From NCBI GenBank assembly GCA_021383565.1, contig CP079699.1, positions 372,001-436,000 of the forward strand: a stretch of 64,000 bases of DNA, given 5' to 3'. Positions 42,048-55,893 of the stretch are shown here, piece by piece (within the stretch, counting starts at the first letter, position 1; each line of letters begins with the position of its first letter). The notes below the pieces were generated by a model. It ran no database searches and was not told the origin of the DNA. It saw only the letters and a list, made by a program, of their open reading frames with translations. The position numbers were made by a program, and so were the translations under genes. This DNA is from Levilactobacillus brevis (lineage in GTDB: Bacteria; Bacillota; Bacilli; Lactobacillales; Lactobacillaceae).

Positions 42048-43289
42048 GTGAATTTTAAAGAACAAGATCCAGCGTTATGGGACGCTATTGCTCACGAGGA
42101 GCAGCGGCAAGAGGATACCATTGAACTCATTGCCTCGGAAAACATCGTGAGTCACGCGGTACGCACCGCCCAGGGCTCTGTGTTGACGAACAAGTATGCC
42201 GAGGGCTATCCAGGCAAACGGTATTACGGGGGCACCCAGTACATCGACGTGGTGGAGCAACTCGCCATTGACCGTGCTAAGAAGCTGTTTAACGCCGAGT
42301 ATGCCAATGTCCAGCCTCACTCCGGGTCACAAGCTAATCAGGCCGTCTATGCGGCATTTTTGAAGCCTGGGGACACTATCTTGGGGATGGGTCTGGACGC
42401 CGGGGGACATTTAACCCACGGCGCCAAGGTCAACTTCTCTGGTAAGTTGTATGAGGCCTACAGCTACGGCTTGAATCCCAATACGGAACTCCTGGACTAC
42501 GACATGATTCGTGACTTGGCGTTAAAAGTGAAGCCGCAGATGATCGTGGCCGGGGCCTCCGCTTACTCGCGGACGATTGATTGGCAGGCCTTCCGGGCGA
42601 TTGCCGATGAGGTTGGCGCCTATCTGATGGTCGACATGGCCCACATCGCCGGACTCGTCGCGGCGGGACTACATCCGAGCCCCGTAGGCATTGCCGACGT
42701 GGTCACGACCACGACGCACAAGACGTTGCGAGGGCCGCGGGGCGGGTTGATCCTATCCCAAGCTGAAAATGCCAAGCGGATCAATTCGGCCGTCTTCCCT
42801 GGGACGCAGGGGGGACCACTGGAGCACGTGATTGCAGGGAAAGCGGCGGCCTTTTTCGAAGATCTTCAACCGGCCTTCACCGATTATGCTCGGCAGATCA
42901 TCACGAACGCGGCGGCGATGGCCGATGAATTCAAGCAATTGCCAACGGTGCGGGTAGTTTCGGGCGGCACGGACAATCACCTGATGACCCTGGACCTATC
43001 GGCGACCGACCTAAACGGTAAGCAGGCACAAGAATTGCTGGATAGTGTGATGATTACCACCAACAAGGAAGCCATCCCTAACGAGACCCTCAGTCCATTC
43101 AAGACATCGGGGATTCGGTTGGGCACGCCGGCCATCACGACGCGAGGCTTTACGGCTGATGAGTGTCGCGAAGTAGCTGATTTAATCGTCAAGACGGTCC
43201 TAAATCCCAACGATGACGCTGTTTTGGCATCGGTCAAATACCGGGTGCACGCCTTGACGCAGGCACATCCTTTAACGGCTTTGCCATAA
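42048..43289 (+). CDS. glyA: Serine hydroxymethyltransferase
   Basis: 413 residues. Converts serine and tetrahydrofolate to glycine and 5,10-methylene-THF. The PLP-binding Lys is in [16 protein letters not shown], and [20 protein letters not shown] and [10 protein letters not shown] are intact. GTG start at 42048 with AGGAGGG 7 bases upstream. Earlier in-frame ATGs lie in the promoter (TAAAAT at 42011) and are unlikely starts. Confidence 0.97.
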   Translation: MNFKEQDPALWDAIAHEEQRQEDTIELIASENIVSHAVRTAQGSVLTNKYAEGYPGKRYYGGTQYIDVVEQLAIDRAKKLFNAEYANVQPHSGSQANQAVYAAFLKPGDTILGMGLDAGGHLTHGAKVNFSGKLYEAYSYGLNPNTELLDYDMIRDLALKVKPQMIVAGASAYSRTIDWQAFRAIADEVGAYLMVDMAHIAGLVAAGLHPSPVGIADVVTTTTHKTLRGPRGGLILSQAENAKRINSAVFPGTQGGPLEHVIAGKAAAFFEDLQPAFTDYARQIITNAAAMADEFKQLPTVRVVSGGTDNHLMTLDLSATDLNGKQAQELLDSVMITTNKEAIPNETLSPFKTSGIRLGTPAITTRGFTADECREVADLIVKTVLNPNDDAVLASVKYRVHALTQAHPLTALP

Positions 43290-43382
43290 TTTTACTGAAA
43301 AAACGTTTTCATTCAAAATTAATCCGTTCTGGTAGCGTAGTTAATGGTACAATTGTAAGAAATCATAAAGGAGCGTTTATTC

Positions 43383-44018
43383 ATGGGGAAGTTTCAAGTA
43401 CTCGACCACCCGTTGATTCAACACAAGTTAACTATTATTCGGAATAAGAACTGCGGTACCCGCAGTTTCCGCGAGGTAGTCAACGAAATCTCGACTCTGA
43501 TGGCATACGAAGTGTCACGCGATATGCCATTGCAGGACAAGGTTATTGAGACGCCAGTGGCCAAGATGACCGCCAAAGAACTGGCCGGTAAGAAAGTGGC
43601 GATTGTGCCCATCTTACGGGCTGGTATCGGTATGGTCGATGGGATCTTAGAGTTGATCCCCGCTGCAAAGGTCGGTCACATTGGGATGTACCGTGACGAA
43701 GAGACCCTGCAGCCCCATGAATACTTTGTTAAGATGCCTTCCGATATCGATCAACGCCAGATCTTCATCGTTGATCCGATGTTGGCGACTGGTGGCTCTG
43801 CCATCATGGCGATTGATGCCTTAGTCAAGCGGGGTGCGAGCGAAAAGAACATGAAGTTCGTGTGCCTGGTATCTGCACCGGAAGGGGTCAAAGCCTTACG
43901 GGAAGCTCATCCGGATGTCGATATTTACGCGGCAGCTTTGGATGATCACTTGAACGAAGATGGCTACATCGTACCTGGTTTGGGCGATGCTGGTGATCGT
44001 TTGTTTGGGACGAAGTAA
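43383..44018 (+). CDS. upp: Uracil phosphoribosyltransferase
   Basis: 211 residues. Converts uracil and PRPP to UMP. PRPP loop [13 protein letters not shown] (near 130) and uracil-binding [16 protein letters not shown] near the C-terminus are intact. AAGGAGCG lies before the ATG. Confidence 0.97.
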   Translation: MGKFQVLDHPLIQHKLTIIRNKNCGTRSFREVVNEISTLMAYEVSRDMPLQDKVIETPVAKMTAKELAGKKVAIVPILRAGIGMVDGILELIPAAKVGHIGMYRDEETLQPHEYFVKMPSDIDQRQIFIVDPMLATGGSAIMAIDALVKRGASEKNMKFVCLVSAPEGVKALREAHPDVDIYAAALDDHLNEDGYIVPGLGDAGDRLFGTK

Positions 44019-44026
44019 ACTTTAAA

Positions 44027-44058
44027 GAGATTCAGCTTAGGGCTGAGTCTCTTATTTA
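44027..44058 (+). terminator. upp terminator
   Basis: AGAGATTCAGC-TTAG-GGCTGAGTCTCT followed by TATTTATTTT. Confidence 0.8.
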
Positions 44059-44213
44059 TTTTCCGAAATGGGGGTGGTGCCCCGTTTGCACCGGATTTTC
44101 TCGAATTTATGCGGCCGTTTATCGTGGATCTTGGCTTAACCGGACCTATTTACAGAAAATCTCCTTGACAAGTGGCAATTCTTCTGGGGCTACTTGCGCG
44201 CGCAAACAGGATG

Positions 44214-44227
44214 TGAAAACGGTTACG
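44214..44227 (+). promoter_or_regulatory. Candidate cre (CcpA) site before the ATP synthase operon
   Basis: TGAAAACGGTTACG matches 13 of 14 positions of TGWAANCGNTNWCA. About 235 bases before atpB. Confidence 0.5.
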
Positions 44228-44289
44228 AACCTTTTCAGCACTAAGCTTATCCAAGTTGTGAATAATGTTTAGACTGTAAAAAATTGTTT

Positions 44290-44448
44290 TGTTTTTTAGC
44301 TGAATTGGTGGTATCATTTCCAGTGTATTTGAATGGAGCGCTCGCTTCGTTCACTATTCCGCATTTCTCGGAAGAAAGCTTGATGAAAACGTTAGGCGAA
44401 GCCTTCGAGAAACCGCGTCCATATAGTGTTGAAAAGAGGTGATATTCG
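44290..44448 (+). promoter_or_regulatory. atp operon promoter and structured leader
   Basis: TATCAT near 44317 is a likely -10, with a T-rich -35 region before it. The leader of about 130 bases contains TTCTCGGAAG facing CTTCGAGAA (44368-44413), a candidate regulatory stem. No atpI or leader gene is present in 44059-44448. Confidence 0.4.
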
Positions 44449-45168
44449 GTGAATGATGGTCCAGTTTCGACCTTCCAATTTCTGGGATTGACGTTTAGCA
44501 CGGCAAACATTGTATCTGCATCTGTTGTGTTTGTCCTTGTTGTTGCCCTGGTATTCTTCACTTCCAGACATTTGGCCATGAAGCCAACCAAGGGGCAAAA
44601 CTTCTTGGAATGGCTGATTGATTTTACCAACGGAATTTTGAAGGGGTCCATTCCAACCAAGGAAATTGGTGGGTTTGGATTGTACGGTTTCACTTTATTT
44701 ATCTTCCTGTTCCTGTCGAACGAATTGGGATTATTTCTCAATATCGCGATGCCGAACGGTGCCACCATCGTCCGGAGTCCTACGTCCGATCCAATCACGA
44801 CGTTGACTTTTTCATTGATGACGTTGATGCTTGCGCAGTTTGCAGGGATAAATAAATTGGGTTACAAGACCCATTTTGAGAACTACTTGAAGCCTTTCAA
44901 GGTCTGGATAATTATCAGTATCTTTGAAGAGTTCACAAACTTCTTAACGTTGGGTCTACGTATCTTCGGGGTTATCTTCTCTGGTGAAATGCTACTGGGG
45001 ATAATCTGGAAGCTCGCAGCGTCACATGGCATCGCAACGATGATAGTCGCTGTACCACTCGAAATGGCTTGGCAAGGATTCTCTGCATTCTTGGGAGCAA
45101 TTCAGGCCTTCGTCTTCGTTACGTTGTCATCAGTTTACATTTCTCAAAAGCTTGAAGTTGAGGAATAA
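44449..45168 (+). CDS. atpB: F1Fo ATP synthase subunit a
   Basis: 239 residues, five to six membrane helices. Forms the proton half-channels; the essential Arg lies in the LTLGLRIFGVIFSGEML segment. GTG start with AGAGGTGAT upstream. First gene of the complete eight-gene operon; atpI, often before it, is missing. Confidence 0.95.
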   Translation: MNDGPVSTFQFLGLTFSTANIVSASVVFVLVVALVFFTSRHLAMKPTKGQNFLEWLIDFTNGILKGSIPTKEIGGFGLYGFTLFIFLFLSNELGLFLNIAMPNGATIVRSPTSDPITTLTFSLMTLMLAQFAGINKLGYKTHFENYLKPFKVWIIISIFEEFTNFLTLGLRIFGVIFSGEMLLGIIWKLAASHGIATMIVAVPLEMAWQGFSAFLGAIQAFVFVTLSSVYISQKLEVEE

Positions 45169-45181
45169 AGTCTTTATATAA

Positions 45182-45415
<234 letters not shown>

Positions 45416-45465
45416 TTTTAGACACGATGACGTTTATATCTGATAGTAGAAGGAGGTGTCAATAG

Positions 45466-45981
45466 ATGCTCTCACATTTAGTGGTTGGCGCAGGGCTTTA
45501 CTTCGGTGATTCAATTTTCTATGTTACCTGTTTCTTACTGTTACTGTGGATCGTTAAGGTGCTGGCTTGGAAGCCAGTAACTAAGATGATGCAGGACCGG
45601 GCCGACAAGATCAGCAATGATATCGACTCCGCTGAAAGCTCACGGAATGAAGCGGCTGACTTAGTTCAGAAGCGGCAAACCGCGTTAGCTAATTCACGAT
45701 CCGAAGCACAAACGATTGTTAACGATGCGAAGACTAACGGTCAACAACAACGTGAACAAATCGTGACTCAAGCTCAAACAGATGCACAGACGTTGAAGCA
45801 AAATGCCCAAAAGGACATTGAGCAAGAACGCCAAGATGCCCTGGTCAATGCCCGCAATGACGTGGCGGACCTATCTATTGAGATTGCTTCCAAGATCATT
45901 CAACGAGAATTGAAAGCTGACGATCAAAAGGCATTAATTGATTCTTATATCGAAGGGTTGGGGAAGCAACATGAGTCTTAA
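45466..45981 (+). CDS. atpF: F1Fo ATP synthase subunit b
   Basis: 171 residues: one N-terminal membrane helix (about 15-35) and a long charged coiled coil (about 45-165) forming the peripheral stalk. AGGAGGTG precedes the ATG. Confidence 0.95.
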   Translation: MLSHLVVGAGLYFGDSIFYVTCFLLLLWIVKVLAWKPVTKMMQDRADKISNDIDSAESSRNEAADLVQKRQTALANSRSEAQTIVNDAKTNGQQQREQIVTQAQTDAQTLKQNAQKDIEQERQDALVNARNDVADLSIEIASKIIQRELKADDQKALIDSYIEGLGKQHES

Positions 45982-46513
45982 TAGGGCAACTGTAGCGAAA
46001 CGCTACGCAAAAGCATTATTTGAACTGTTGTCCGAAAAAGACCAACTGGAGTCAGGCTTCACAGAGCTCAAAGAACTTCGAAGTATCTTCCAGGACAACC
46101 CGCAATTGAGCACTTTGCTCTCAGACGCTAGCCTGCAGGTTGCTGAACGTGAAGCTTTAGTGCAACCGTTACTGAAAGACGCATCGCCATATATCAAGAA
46201 CTTTGTTCAAATGGTATATGACTATGGCCGGATGGACAACGTGGTTGATATCGTTGACCAATTCCAAGCCATGTATGATGAGGCTAACCATACGGTTTAC
46301 GCTGAAGTAACCACGGCAGTGCCTTTGACTGACGACCAGAAGACGCAGATCGAGACGTCTTACGCCAAGCGCGTAGGGGCCGACAAGGTTATTTTGTCGA
46401 GTCATGTCGATCCTTCTGTGATTGGTGGGGTCATCGTTAAAGCCGCTGACACGGTTCTTGATGGTAGCTTAAGAACAAAAATCAATCGTTTACGGCAGCA
46501 ACTGCTAGCATAA
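45971..46513 (+). CDS. atpH: F1Fo ATP synthase subunit delta
   Basis: 180 residues, helical N-terminal domain ([12 protein letters not shown]) and C-terminal [15 protein letters not shown] signature. Links the stalk to the top of F1. Start 45971 overlaps atpF by 11 bases; GGGGAAG lies just upstream. Confidence 0.95.
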   Translation: MSLNRATVAKRYAKALFELLSEKDQLESGFTELKELRSIFQDNPQLSTLLSDASLQVAEREALVQPLLKDASPYIKNFVQMVYDYGRMDNVVDIVDQFQAMYDEANHTVYAEVTTAVPLTDDQKTQIETSYAKRVGADKVILSSHVDPSVIGGVIVKAADTVLDGSLRTKINRLRQQLLA

Positions 46514-46528
46514 CGAATTCGGTAATAA

Positions 46529-48070
<1,542 letters not shown>

Positions 48071-48100
48071 GATTACTTGAAGGAAGGATGGTGAGAAATA

Positions 48101-49000
48101 ATGGCTGAATCAATTCATGACGTTCAACGTCGGATTAATTCCACGAAAGCAACCCGTCAAATTACGGCGGCAATGCACATGGTTTCGACCGCGAAGTTAA
48201 ATAAGATTCAGAAACACGCAGTCGGCTACCAAGACTATGTTTCGAAAGTTAAGGCTGTCGTTATGCATCTTTCACAGTCTCATCTGTTAGATAATTCCTC
48301 AAGTAGCCTACAGTCGAACCGTCCAGTAAAGAAAACCGCATATTTAGTGATCACCTCCGATCGTGGAATGGTGGGAAGCTATAACAGTAGCGTGCTCCGC
48401 GAAGCCAATACGTTCATCAAAGAACGGACACCCAATCCTGACGACTACATGGTGTTAGCCGTTGGGGGTACCGGTGCCGACTTCTACCGGAACCGCGGAA
48501 TCAACGTGGCTTATGAATACCGTGGGGTCAGCGACGTTCCTGAGTTTAACGAAGCTCGGGAGATCGTTAAGACCGTTACCACGATGTTTGACAACGAAGT
48601 GTTTGATGAACTCTTCGTTTGTTACAACCACTTTGTGAACCGGATTTCGTCCCGTTTTCGGGCTGAAAAAATGTTACCAGTCGACAAGGAAACCTTGTCC
48701 TCTGATGCGGCAAACGATACGCAAGCAGCACCGTTAACGGCTGAATACGACACGGAACCTTCTGAAGAAGAAGTGTTACAAGTCGTTCTGCCACAATACG
48801 CAGAGAGCCTGGTATACGGCGCTATCTTGGACGCGAAGACTTCCGAACACGCATCAAGTTCAAACGCGATGCAATCAGCCACTGATAATGCGGATGATTT
48901 GATTGATACGTTGCAACTGCACTATAATCGTGCACGGCAAGCAGCGATTACCACTGAAATCACCGAAATTACTGGTGGTCAGGAAGCCTTAAATAATTAA
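48101..49000 (+). CDS. atpG: F1Fo ATP synthase subunit gamma
   Basis: 299 residues. N-terminal coiled-coil [20 protein letters not shown] and C-terminal [22 protein letters not shown] make the central shaft. AAGGAAGG upstream. Confidence 0.97.
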   Translation: MAESIHDVQRRINSTKATRQITAAMHMVSTAKLNKIQKHAVGYQDYVSKVKAVVMHLSQSHLLDNSSSSLQSNRPVKKTAYLVITSDRGMVGSYNSSVLREANTFIKERTPNPDDYMVLAVGGTGADFYRNRGINVAYEYRGVSDVPEFNEAREIVKTVTTMFDNEVFDELFVCYNHFVNRISSRFRAEKMLPVDKETLSSDAANDTQAAPLTAEYDTEPSEEEVLQVVLPQYAESLVYGAILDAKTSEHASSSNAMQSATDNADDLIDTLQLHYNRARQAAITTEITEITGGQEALNN

Positions 49001-49016
49001 TGACGGGAGGAATTAA

Positions 49017-50438
<1,422 letters not shown>

Positions 50439-50451
50439 GGAGGGATTCTAA

Positions 50452-50871
50452 TTGGCTGATAATCAATCAGTATTATCCGTTAGTATCGTAACCCCAGATG
50501 GCCGGGTCTATGACCACGATGGTGATCTCTTGGTCATTAAGACTAAGCTGGGTCAACTCGGGATTATGCCCAATCACGTACCCGTCATTTCTTCTCTAGA
50601 AGTGGATGAGGTCCGGATCAAACATGATGGTGAAGAAGATGAAGTTGCCGTTAACGGTGGTTTCCTCGAATTCTCCGATAATGTGGCCACTATTGTTGCC
50701 GACAGTGCGGAACGTCAAGACGATATTGACGTCGGTCGTGCCGAAAGTGCTCGGGATCGTGCTCAGGCGGCCATTAAAAAGGCCCAAGATGAACATGACG
50801 CTGACACCTTGGCGCGGGCAGAAGTCGCTTTGCGGCGGGCCATCAACCGAATTAACGTCGCCAACCATTAA
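50452..50871 (+). CDS. atpC: F1Fo ATP synthase subunit epsilon
   Basis: 139 residues: beta-sandwich (1-88) with PLGQLGIMPNHVP-like loop and C-terminal helical hairpin (90-138) that can inhibit hydrolysis. TTG start with GGGAGGG upstream. Confidence 0.95.
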   Translation: MADNQSVLSVSIVTPDGRVYDHDGDLLVIKTKLGQLGIMPNHVPVISSLEVDEVRIKHDGEEDEVAVNGGFLEFSDNVATIVADSAERQDDIDVGRAESARDRAQAAIKKAQDEHDADTLARAEVALRRAINRINVANH

Positions 50872-50891
50872 GCACAATAACTGCATTTTAA

Positions 50892-50927
50892 GAAAGACCA
50901 TTCTCACTAACGGGAATGGTCTTTTTT
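50892..50927 (+). terminator. atp operon terminator
   Basis: AAGACCATTCTC-ACTAAC-GGGAATGGTCTT then TTTT. Confidence 0.95.
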
Positions 50928-51125
50928 CGTTATGGGGAAACTGGTCTTCCTAGGCAATCTAGGCGCCGGAGGGGATTAATCGGTTTTAGAACGATTGGTC
51001 TATCTCGCAGCGCGAGAAAGTTCGCGTTTGACGATGACTGAGTCAGTGGGAGAACCATTGATGATGGGGCTGTCAACCGTTTACTCTGTACTTTTGGAAG
51101 ACTAGTGCCATTGTTGCGGGTAATC

Positions 51126-51157
51126 TTTTGAATATCTTATAGTTTGTTCAGTTATAA
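51126..51157 (+). promoter_or_regulatory. Promoter candidate for DUF1146-murA
   Basis: TTGAAT, about 19 bases, TATAAT. A second weaker TATGCT lies near 51229. The 50930-51120 stretch contains only a small GCGCGA/TTCGCG hairpin (about 51017-51036). Confidence 0.5.
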
Positions 51158-51269
51158 TTGTTAATAAAGCCAAATGTAATATTACAAACGGCGAATTCGG
51201 CGGAATTTCAAGGACAAGGACGAAAAATTATGCTATAGTTGGTGAGAATGTTTAGAAAGGATTGAGTTA

Positions 51270-51497
51270 ATGAAACTTATTGGGTTGCAGGGAATTTTAA
51301 CGATTATTAGTCATTTAACGTTCATCGCCCTCGCGTTCTGGGCGATTTCAGCGTTGCACATCGAACGGCTAATGTCGGTGTACCCACGTCAAGCACGGGT
51401 TGTAATCGTCATGTTATCGGTTGCAATAGGGTACGGCTGCAGCTCGTTCTTTCTAGACTTCATCAATAATGTTCGTAATCTGGGCTATTTACTATAG
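51270..51497 (+). CDS. DUF1146 family membrane protein (YwzB-like)
   Basis: 75 residues with two helices (about 8-28 and 43-70). The family is conserved right after the atp operon and before murA in Bacilli. Function unknown. AAAGGA lies upstream. Confidence 0.85.
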   Translation: MKLIGLQGILTIISHLTFIALAFWAISALHIERLMSVYPRQARVVIVMLSVAIGYGCSSFFLDFINNVRNLGYLL

Positions 51498-51528
51498 GCA
51501 AGCCCGAAAATTCTTTTGGAGGTATCCC

Positions 51529-52836
51529 ATGGAAAAAATTATTGTTCATGGTGGGAACCGCTTAACTGGTGAGGTAAATATCGAAGGGGCAAAGAATGCG
51601 GTTTTGCCAATTCTGGCAGCCTCAATTCTGGGCCAAGATGGACTCACCCACTTAGCAAATGTTCCAGTTTTGTCTGATGTTTATACGATGAATAAGGTTC
51701 TTCGATTCCTGAACTTGCGGGTTGATTTTAACGAAAAACAACGTGAGATCACGATCGATGCGACCCACCAAGTTTCTAGTGAAGCACCATTTGAATACGT
51801 TTCCAAGATGCGCGCGTCTATCGTTGTGATGGGGCCACTGTTGGCACGCTTGGGCCATGCCCGCGTGGCGTTGCCTGGTGGTTGTGCGATTGGAACGCGA
51901 CCAATTGACCTGCATTTGAAGGGCCTCGAAGCCTTGGGCGCCCGGATTGAACAACACGATGGCTACATTGAAGCCTTTGCCGATCAGCTGAAGGGAAGTC
52001 ACATCTACTTAGATTTCCCAAGTGTTGGTGCGACGCAAAATATCATGATGGCCGCCTGCCTGGCGCAGGGGACGACCGTGATTGATAATGTTGCCCGTGA
52101 ACCTGAAATCGTGGACCTCGCTAATGTCTTGAATAAGATGGGGGCTCATGTACGGGGTGCCGGGACGGAAACGTTGCGGATCGATGGCGTTGAAAAAATG
52201 CACGGGACCGAACACAATGTGGTTCAGGACCGGATCGAAGCGGGGACCTTTATGGTTGCTGCGGCGCTGACGCAAGGCAATGTCCTCATCAAGGATGGCA
52301 TTGTTGAACATAACAAGCCCCTCATTTCCAAATTACAAGAAATGGGTGTGCGCGTGACTGAAGAGCCCGGGGGTATTCGGGTCATTGGACCAGAAAAGTT
52401 ACGGCCAACGGATGTTAAGACGCTCCCGTATCCAGGCTTTCCAACGGATATGCAGCCGCAGATGACCATCTTGCAGTTGGCTGCTGAGGGAACTAGTACC
52501 ATGACGGAGACCGTGTTTGAGAATCGCTTCATGCATCTGGAAGAGTTACGGCGGATGAATGCACAATTCCAAATCAATGGCCGGACGGTTGTGATGCACG
52601 GGCCAACCGACTTCAACGGGGCTGAAGTGGCCGCTACGGACTTACGAGCCGCTGCTGCGTTAGTGCTGGCAGGTTTGGTTGCCGACGGGTACACGCAGGT
52701 GACTAACCTGAAGTACTTGGACCGAGGCTACTACGACTTCCACAAGAAGTTGACGGCCTTAGGTGCCGAAGTTAAACGGGTTGATTTCCCAGAAGACGAT
52801 ACGGTGGTCTTAAAGAACGCGCACGTTAAAAATTAG
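51529..52836 (+). CDS. murA: UDP-N-acetylglucosamine 1-carboxyvinyltransferase
   Basis: 435 residues. First committed step of peptidoglycan synthesis (enolpyruvyl transfer to UDP-GlcNAc). N-terminal [22 protein letters not shown], and the catalytic, fosfomycin-reactive Cys in [15 protein letters not shown]. Start at 51529 with TGGAGGT 5-6 bases upstream; the longer frame would overlap DUF1146. Many Bacilli carry two murA paralogues; this is the one after the atp operon. Confidence 0.96.
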   Translation: MEKIIVHGGNRLTGEVNIEGAKNAVLPILAASILGQDGLTHLANVPVLSDVYTMNKVLRFLNLRVDFNEKQREITIDATHQVSSEAPFEYVSKMRASIVVMGPLLARLGHARVALPGGCAIGTRPIDLHLKGLEALGARIEQHDGYIEAFADQLKGSHIYLDFPSVGATQNIMMAACLAQGTTVIDNVAREPEIVDLANVLNKMGAHVRGAGTETLRIDGVEKMHGTEHNVVQDRIEAGTFMVAAALTQGNVLIKDGIVEHNKPLISKLQEMGVRVTEEPGGIRVIGPEKLRPTDVKTLPYPGFPTDMQPQMTILQLAAEGTSTMTETVFENRFMHLEELRRMNAQFQINGRTVVMHGPTDFNGAEVAATDLRAAAALVLAGLVADGYTQVTNLKYLDRGYYDFHKKLTALGAEVKRVDFPEDDTVVLKNAHVKN

Positions 52837-52847
52837 AACTTATTTTG

Positions 52848-52871
52848 GGTGGCACTTGTGGCCACCTTTTT
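52848..52871 (+). terminator. murA terminator
   Basis: GGTGGC-ACTTGTG-GCCACC then TTTTT. Confidence 0.85.
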
Positions 52872-53015
52872 ATTTATCGCGGAAACGGTCGGGCTGGGAA
52901 TGTTAACAATTGCTTTAGTTCCCCGGCATCCGCGAGAAAGCATTTAGAGTTAGTGAAGATTATGGTATAATGAAATGTTGAAAATTGGCATTAAAAATCA
53001 GGAGGACGCATAAGT

Positions 53016-54020
53016 ATGGCGAAAGACATTGGAATTGATTTGGGGACCGCGAACGTTTTAATCTACGTGGTCGGCAAGGGTATCGTATTAAATGAACCAT
53101 CAGTGGTCGCAATCGACACGAAGACTGATAAGGTATTAGCGGTGGGCTCCGAAGCTTACCGGATGGTTGGTCGGACCCCCGGCAACATCCGCGCAATTCG
53201 TCCCCTGAAGGATGGCGTCATTTCTGATTTCGATATTACCGAAGCCATGCTCTCCTATTTCATTAATAAATTAAGTGTTAAGGGCTTCTTATCCAAGCCC
53301 AACATCATGATCTGTGCGCCAACGAATATCACCGAGATTGAACGTAAGGCCATCATTCAGGCGGCTGAAAAATCTGGTGGGGCCAAGGTTTACCTGGAAT
53401 ACGAACCCAAGGTCGCCGCTCTGGGTGCCGGCATGGACATCTTCAAGCCGAGTGGTAACATGGTTATTGACATGGGTGGTGGGACCAGTGATATTGCCAT
53501 TCTGTCGTTGGGTGACATCGTGGCTAGCCGCTCCATTCGGGTGGCCGGTGACCGGATGAACACGGAAATCGTGAACTATCTGAAGCATCACCACAACCTG
53601 ATCATTGGGGAACGGACCGCCGAAACCATCAAGATTAAGATTGGGACGGCCTATCCAGAACCCGGTAACGAAGACAAGACGATGGAAGTACGGGGCCGAG
53701 ATTCCGTGAGTGGGATGCCAACCGAAACGACCATTACGGCCGCTGAAGTTGAGTTGGCCATCCATGATTCCGTGGAACAAATCGTCTCCGCTGCCATGGC
53801 CGTCTTGGAAACGACGCCACCTGAACTGGCTGCGGACATCATTGACCGTGGCATCATGTTGACCGGTGGTGGAGCGCTCCTAGACGGGATTGACAAGCTC
53901 TTCTCCGAACGCTTGATGGTGCCGGTCATCATTTCTGAAGACCCACTGGATAACGTGGCCAAGGGTGCTGGCGTCCTACTGGAACACATGGATACGAAGA
54001 CGGCTAAGGAAAACAACTAG
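53016..54020 (+). CDS. mbl: MreB-family rod-shape protein (Mbl type)
   Basis: 334 residues, bacterial actin. Phosphate-1 loop DIGIDLGTANVLIY, connect and phosphate-2 region VIDMGGGTSDIAILS, and adenosine loop MLTGGGALLDGIDKL are intact. It guides wall insertion together with RodA. AGGAGGA before the ATG. Assigned Mbl rather than MreB because mreCD do not follow and the location after murA fits. Confidence 0.92.
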   Translation: MAKDIGIDLGTANVLIYVVGKGIVLNEPSVVAIDTKTDKVLAVGSEAYRMVGRTPGNIRAIRPLKDGVISDFDITEAMLSYFINKLSVKGFLSKPNIMICAPTNITEIERKAIIQAAEKSGGAKVYLEYEPKVAALGAGMDIFKPSGNMVIDMGGGTSDIAILSLGDIVASRSIRVAGDRMNTEIVNYLKHHHNLIIGERTAETIKIKIGTAYPEPGNEDKTMEVRGRDSVSGMPTETTITAAEVELAIHDSVEQIVSAAMAVLETTPPELAADIIDRGIMLTGGGALLDGIDKLFSERLMVPVIISEDPLDNVAKGAGVLLEHMDTKTAKENN

Positions 54021-54044
54021 GCGTTAAAAGAGGAGGAACCAACG

Positions 54045-54338
54045 ATGAAGTGGTTACTGACGAAATTGGTACGGGGTTATCAGCGCTTCATTTCACCGTT
54101 GTTTCCACCAACCTGTCGGTATTATCCGACTTGTTCGACTTACATGCTTCAGGCGTTAGCCAAGCATGGTGCCATTAAAGGTGGCCTGATGGGGCTGGCG
54201 CGTATCTTGCGTTGCCATCCTTTCGTCCGCGGTGGCGTGGACCCGGTACCGGAGCACTTTACGCTTCGCCGTAATTTCGCGGCCGAACAGGCTTACCGCA
54301 AGGAAATGGGCCTTGATAAAAATTCCCCCACTAAATAA
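54045..54338 (+). CDS. yidD: Membrane protein insertion efficiency factor
   Basis: 97 residues. The pattern [38 protein letters not shown]...[13 protein letters not shown] is diagnostic (three conserved Cys). Acts near YidC in insertion of membrane proteins. Confidence 0.95.
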   Translation: MKWLLTKLVRGYQRFISPLFPPTCRYYPTCSTYMLQALAKHGAIKGGLMGLARILRCHPFVRGGVDPVPEHFTLRRNFAAEQAYRKEMGLDKNSPTK

Positions 54339-54350
54339 AGGAGAGTTGTC

Positions 54351-54575
54351 ATGAGTAAACGAGAAAAATCTGTCCAAGTGACGGTCGACGAACAAAAGTT
54401 GCCGGACGGCACGACCATGTCCATCTTAAAGATTGGGCAAGACACGATCGGCACAGTTAAACCAAATGAAGATCGGTTTGAAGCGCAACTGAACGATGGT
54501 GACGTTTATCGCGTTAAGACCGTTGACGAGGGCGTTGAGCTGCTCTTGCGGGACTACCACCTTCATCGCGGATAA
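54351..54575 (+). CDS. DUF2969 family protein
   Basis: 74 residues, soluble, beta-rich. Lactobacillales-specific family found beside yidD and rodA; function unknown. AAGGAGAG upstream; last gene of the mbl operon. Confidence 0.85.
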   Translation: MSKREKSVQVTVDEQKLPDGTTMSILKIGQDTIGTVKPNEDRFEAQLNDGDVYRVKTVDEGVELLLRDYHLHRG

Positions 54576-54590
54576 TAAATTTTAGTAAAA

Positions 54591-54626
54591 TTGGCCGCAG
54601 TGGATCGTTAAAGTTCACTGCGGCCT
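54591..54626 (+). terminator. Terminator of mbl-yidD-DUF2969
   Basis: GGCCGCAGTGGA...TTCACTGCGGCC followed by TTTATA. Confidence 0.85.
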
Positions 54627-54670
54627 TTATACTTAAGACAAATCTTAGTTTGAATTAAGGAGCAATCATT

Positions 54671-55876
54671 GTGGCAAAGAATGCGACAGAACAACGGACC
54701 GATGCGGATTCCCGGATTGACTGGGGAATTATCTTCTGCGTTTTGATGTTGGCCTTGATCGGGCTGGCATCCATCTACGTAGCCGCGACCCATGATAGTA
54801 GCGCCACGAGTGTCACGTCTGCCGTGGTCTCTCAGCTGGTGTGGTATGTCATTGGGACGGTCGCGATTATTATTATCATGCAGTTTGACTCCGAACAGTT
54901 GTGGAAAGTGGCCCCGTTACTCTACGGGTTGGGGCTCTTCCTGTTGGCCGCGGTTTTGATTTTTTACAGTCGCGCGTACTATGCGAATACGGGGGCGCGG
55001 AGTTGGTTTGCCATTGGTGGACTGACGTTCCAGCCATCCGAAGTCATGAAGCCGGCCTTCATCTTGATGCTGGCTCGGGTGGTGACGGAGCACAATAGCT
55101 TGAATCCCATTCACACCATGCGTACGGACTGGGCGTTGATTGGCAAGTTGATTCTGTGGACGGTGCCTGTCGCCGTCTTACTGAAGTTGCAAAATGACTT
55201 TGGGACCATGCTGGTGTTCTTCGCCATCGTGGGGGGGGTCCTGCTGGTCTCGGGAATTACCTGGAAGATCATTGCCCCGGCGTTTGCGATCGTGGGCGGG
55301 GTCGGCGGCACTGCGCTGGCGTTGGTTACCACCGATGCTGGGCGAAAGATTCTGGAGAAGATTGGCTTTCAGGCCTATCAATTCTCCCGGGTCGACACCT
55401 GGCTCCATCCCTCACAGGATACTTCAAACAGCGGGTATCAGCTATGGCAGAGTATGAAGGCGATTGGCTCCGGCGGTATCTTTGGGACCGGCTTCAACGT
55501 CTCTCACGTCTACGTGCCCGTGCGGGAGTCCGATATGATTTTCTCTGTGATTGGGGAGAACTTCGGATTTATCGGTGGGTGTGTCTTAATCTTCCTGTAC
55601 TTCCTGTTGATCTATCAAATGATTCGGGTGACGTTTGACACGAAGAACGTCTTTTACGCCTACATCTCAACTGGGGTTATCATGATGATTCTCTTCCACG
55701 TATTCGAAAACGTCGGAATGAGCATCGGGTTGCTCCCACTGACTGGTATTCCATTGCCGTTTGTTAGTCAAGGGGGGTCAGCCCTGATTGGGAATCTGAT
55801 TGGGATTGGTTTAATCATGTCAATGCGGTATCATTATAAGAGTTACATGTTTAGTCGTAACGACGCATTTAAATAA
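54671..55876 (+). CDS. rodA: SEDS peptidoglycan polymerase RodA
   Basis: 401 residues, about ten membrane helices. SEDS family glycosyltransferase that polymerises glycan strands from lipid II in the elongasome. GARSWFAIGGLTFQPSEVMKPAFI and the late LPLTGIPLPFVSQGGSALI are signatures. GTG start with AAGGAG 8 bases upstream. RodA rather than FtsW because of its location near mbl. Confidence 0.92.
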   Translation: MAKNATEQRTDADSRIDWGIIFCVLMLALIGLASIYVAATHDSSATSVTSAVVSQLVWYVIGTVAIIIIMQFDSEQLWKVAPLLYGLGLFLLAAVLIFYSRAYYANTGARSWFAIGGLTFQPSEVMKPAFILMLARVVTEHNSLNPIHTMRTDWALIGKLILWTVPVAVLLKLQNDFGTMLVFFAIVGGVLLVSGITWKIIAPAFAIVGGVGGTALALVTTDAGRKILEKIGFQAYQFSRVDTWLHPSQDTSNSGYQLWQSMKAIGSGGIFGTGFNVSHVYVPVRESDMIFSVIGENFGFIGGCVLIFLYFLLIYQMIRVTFDTKNVFYAYISTGVIMMILFHVFENVGMSIGLLPLTGIPLPFVSQGGSALIGNLIGIGLIMSMRYHYKSYMFSRNDAFK

Positions 55877-55893
55877 AGAGGAGACTAGATAAT

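Noticed and set aside
43303-43318. TGAAAAAACGTTTTCA after glyA as a cre site
   Set aside because: The palindrome is two bases too wide compared with the cre consensus; only one half fits.
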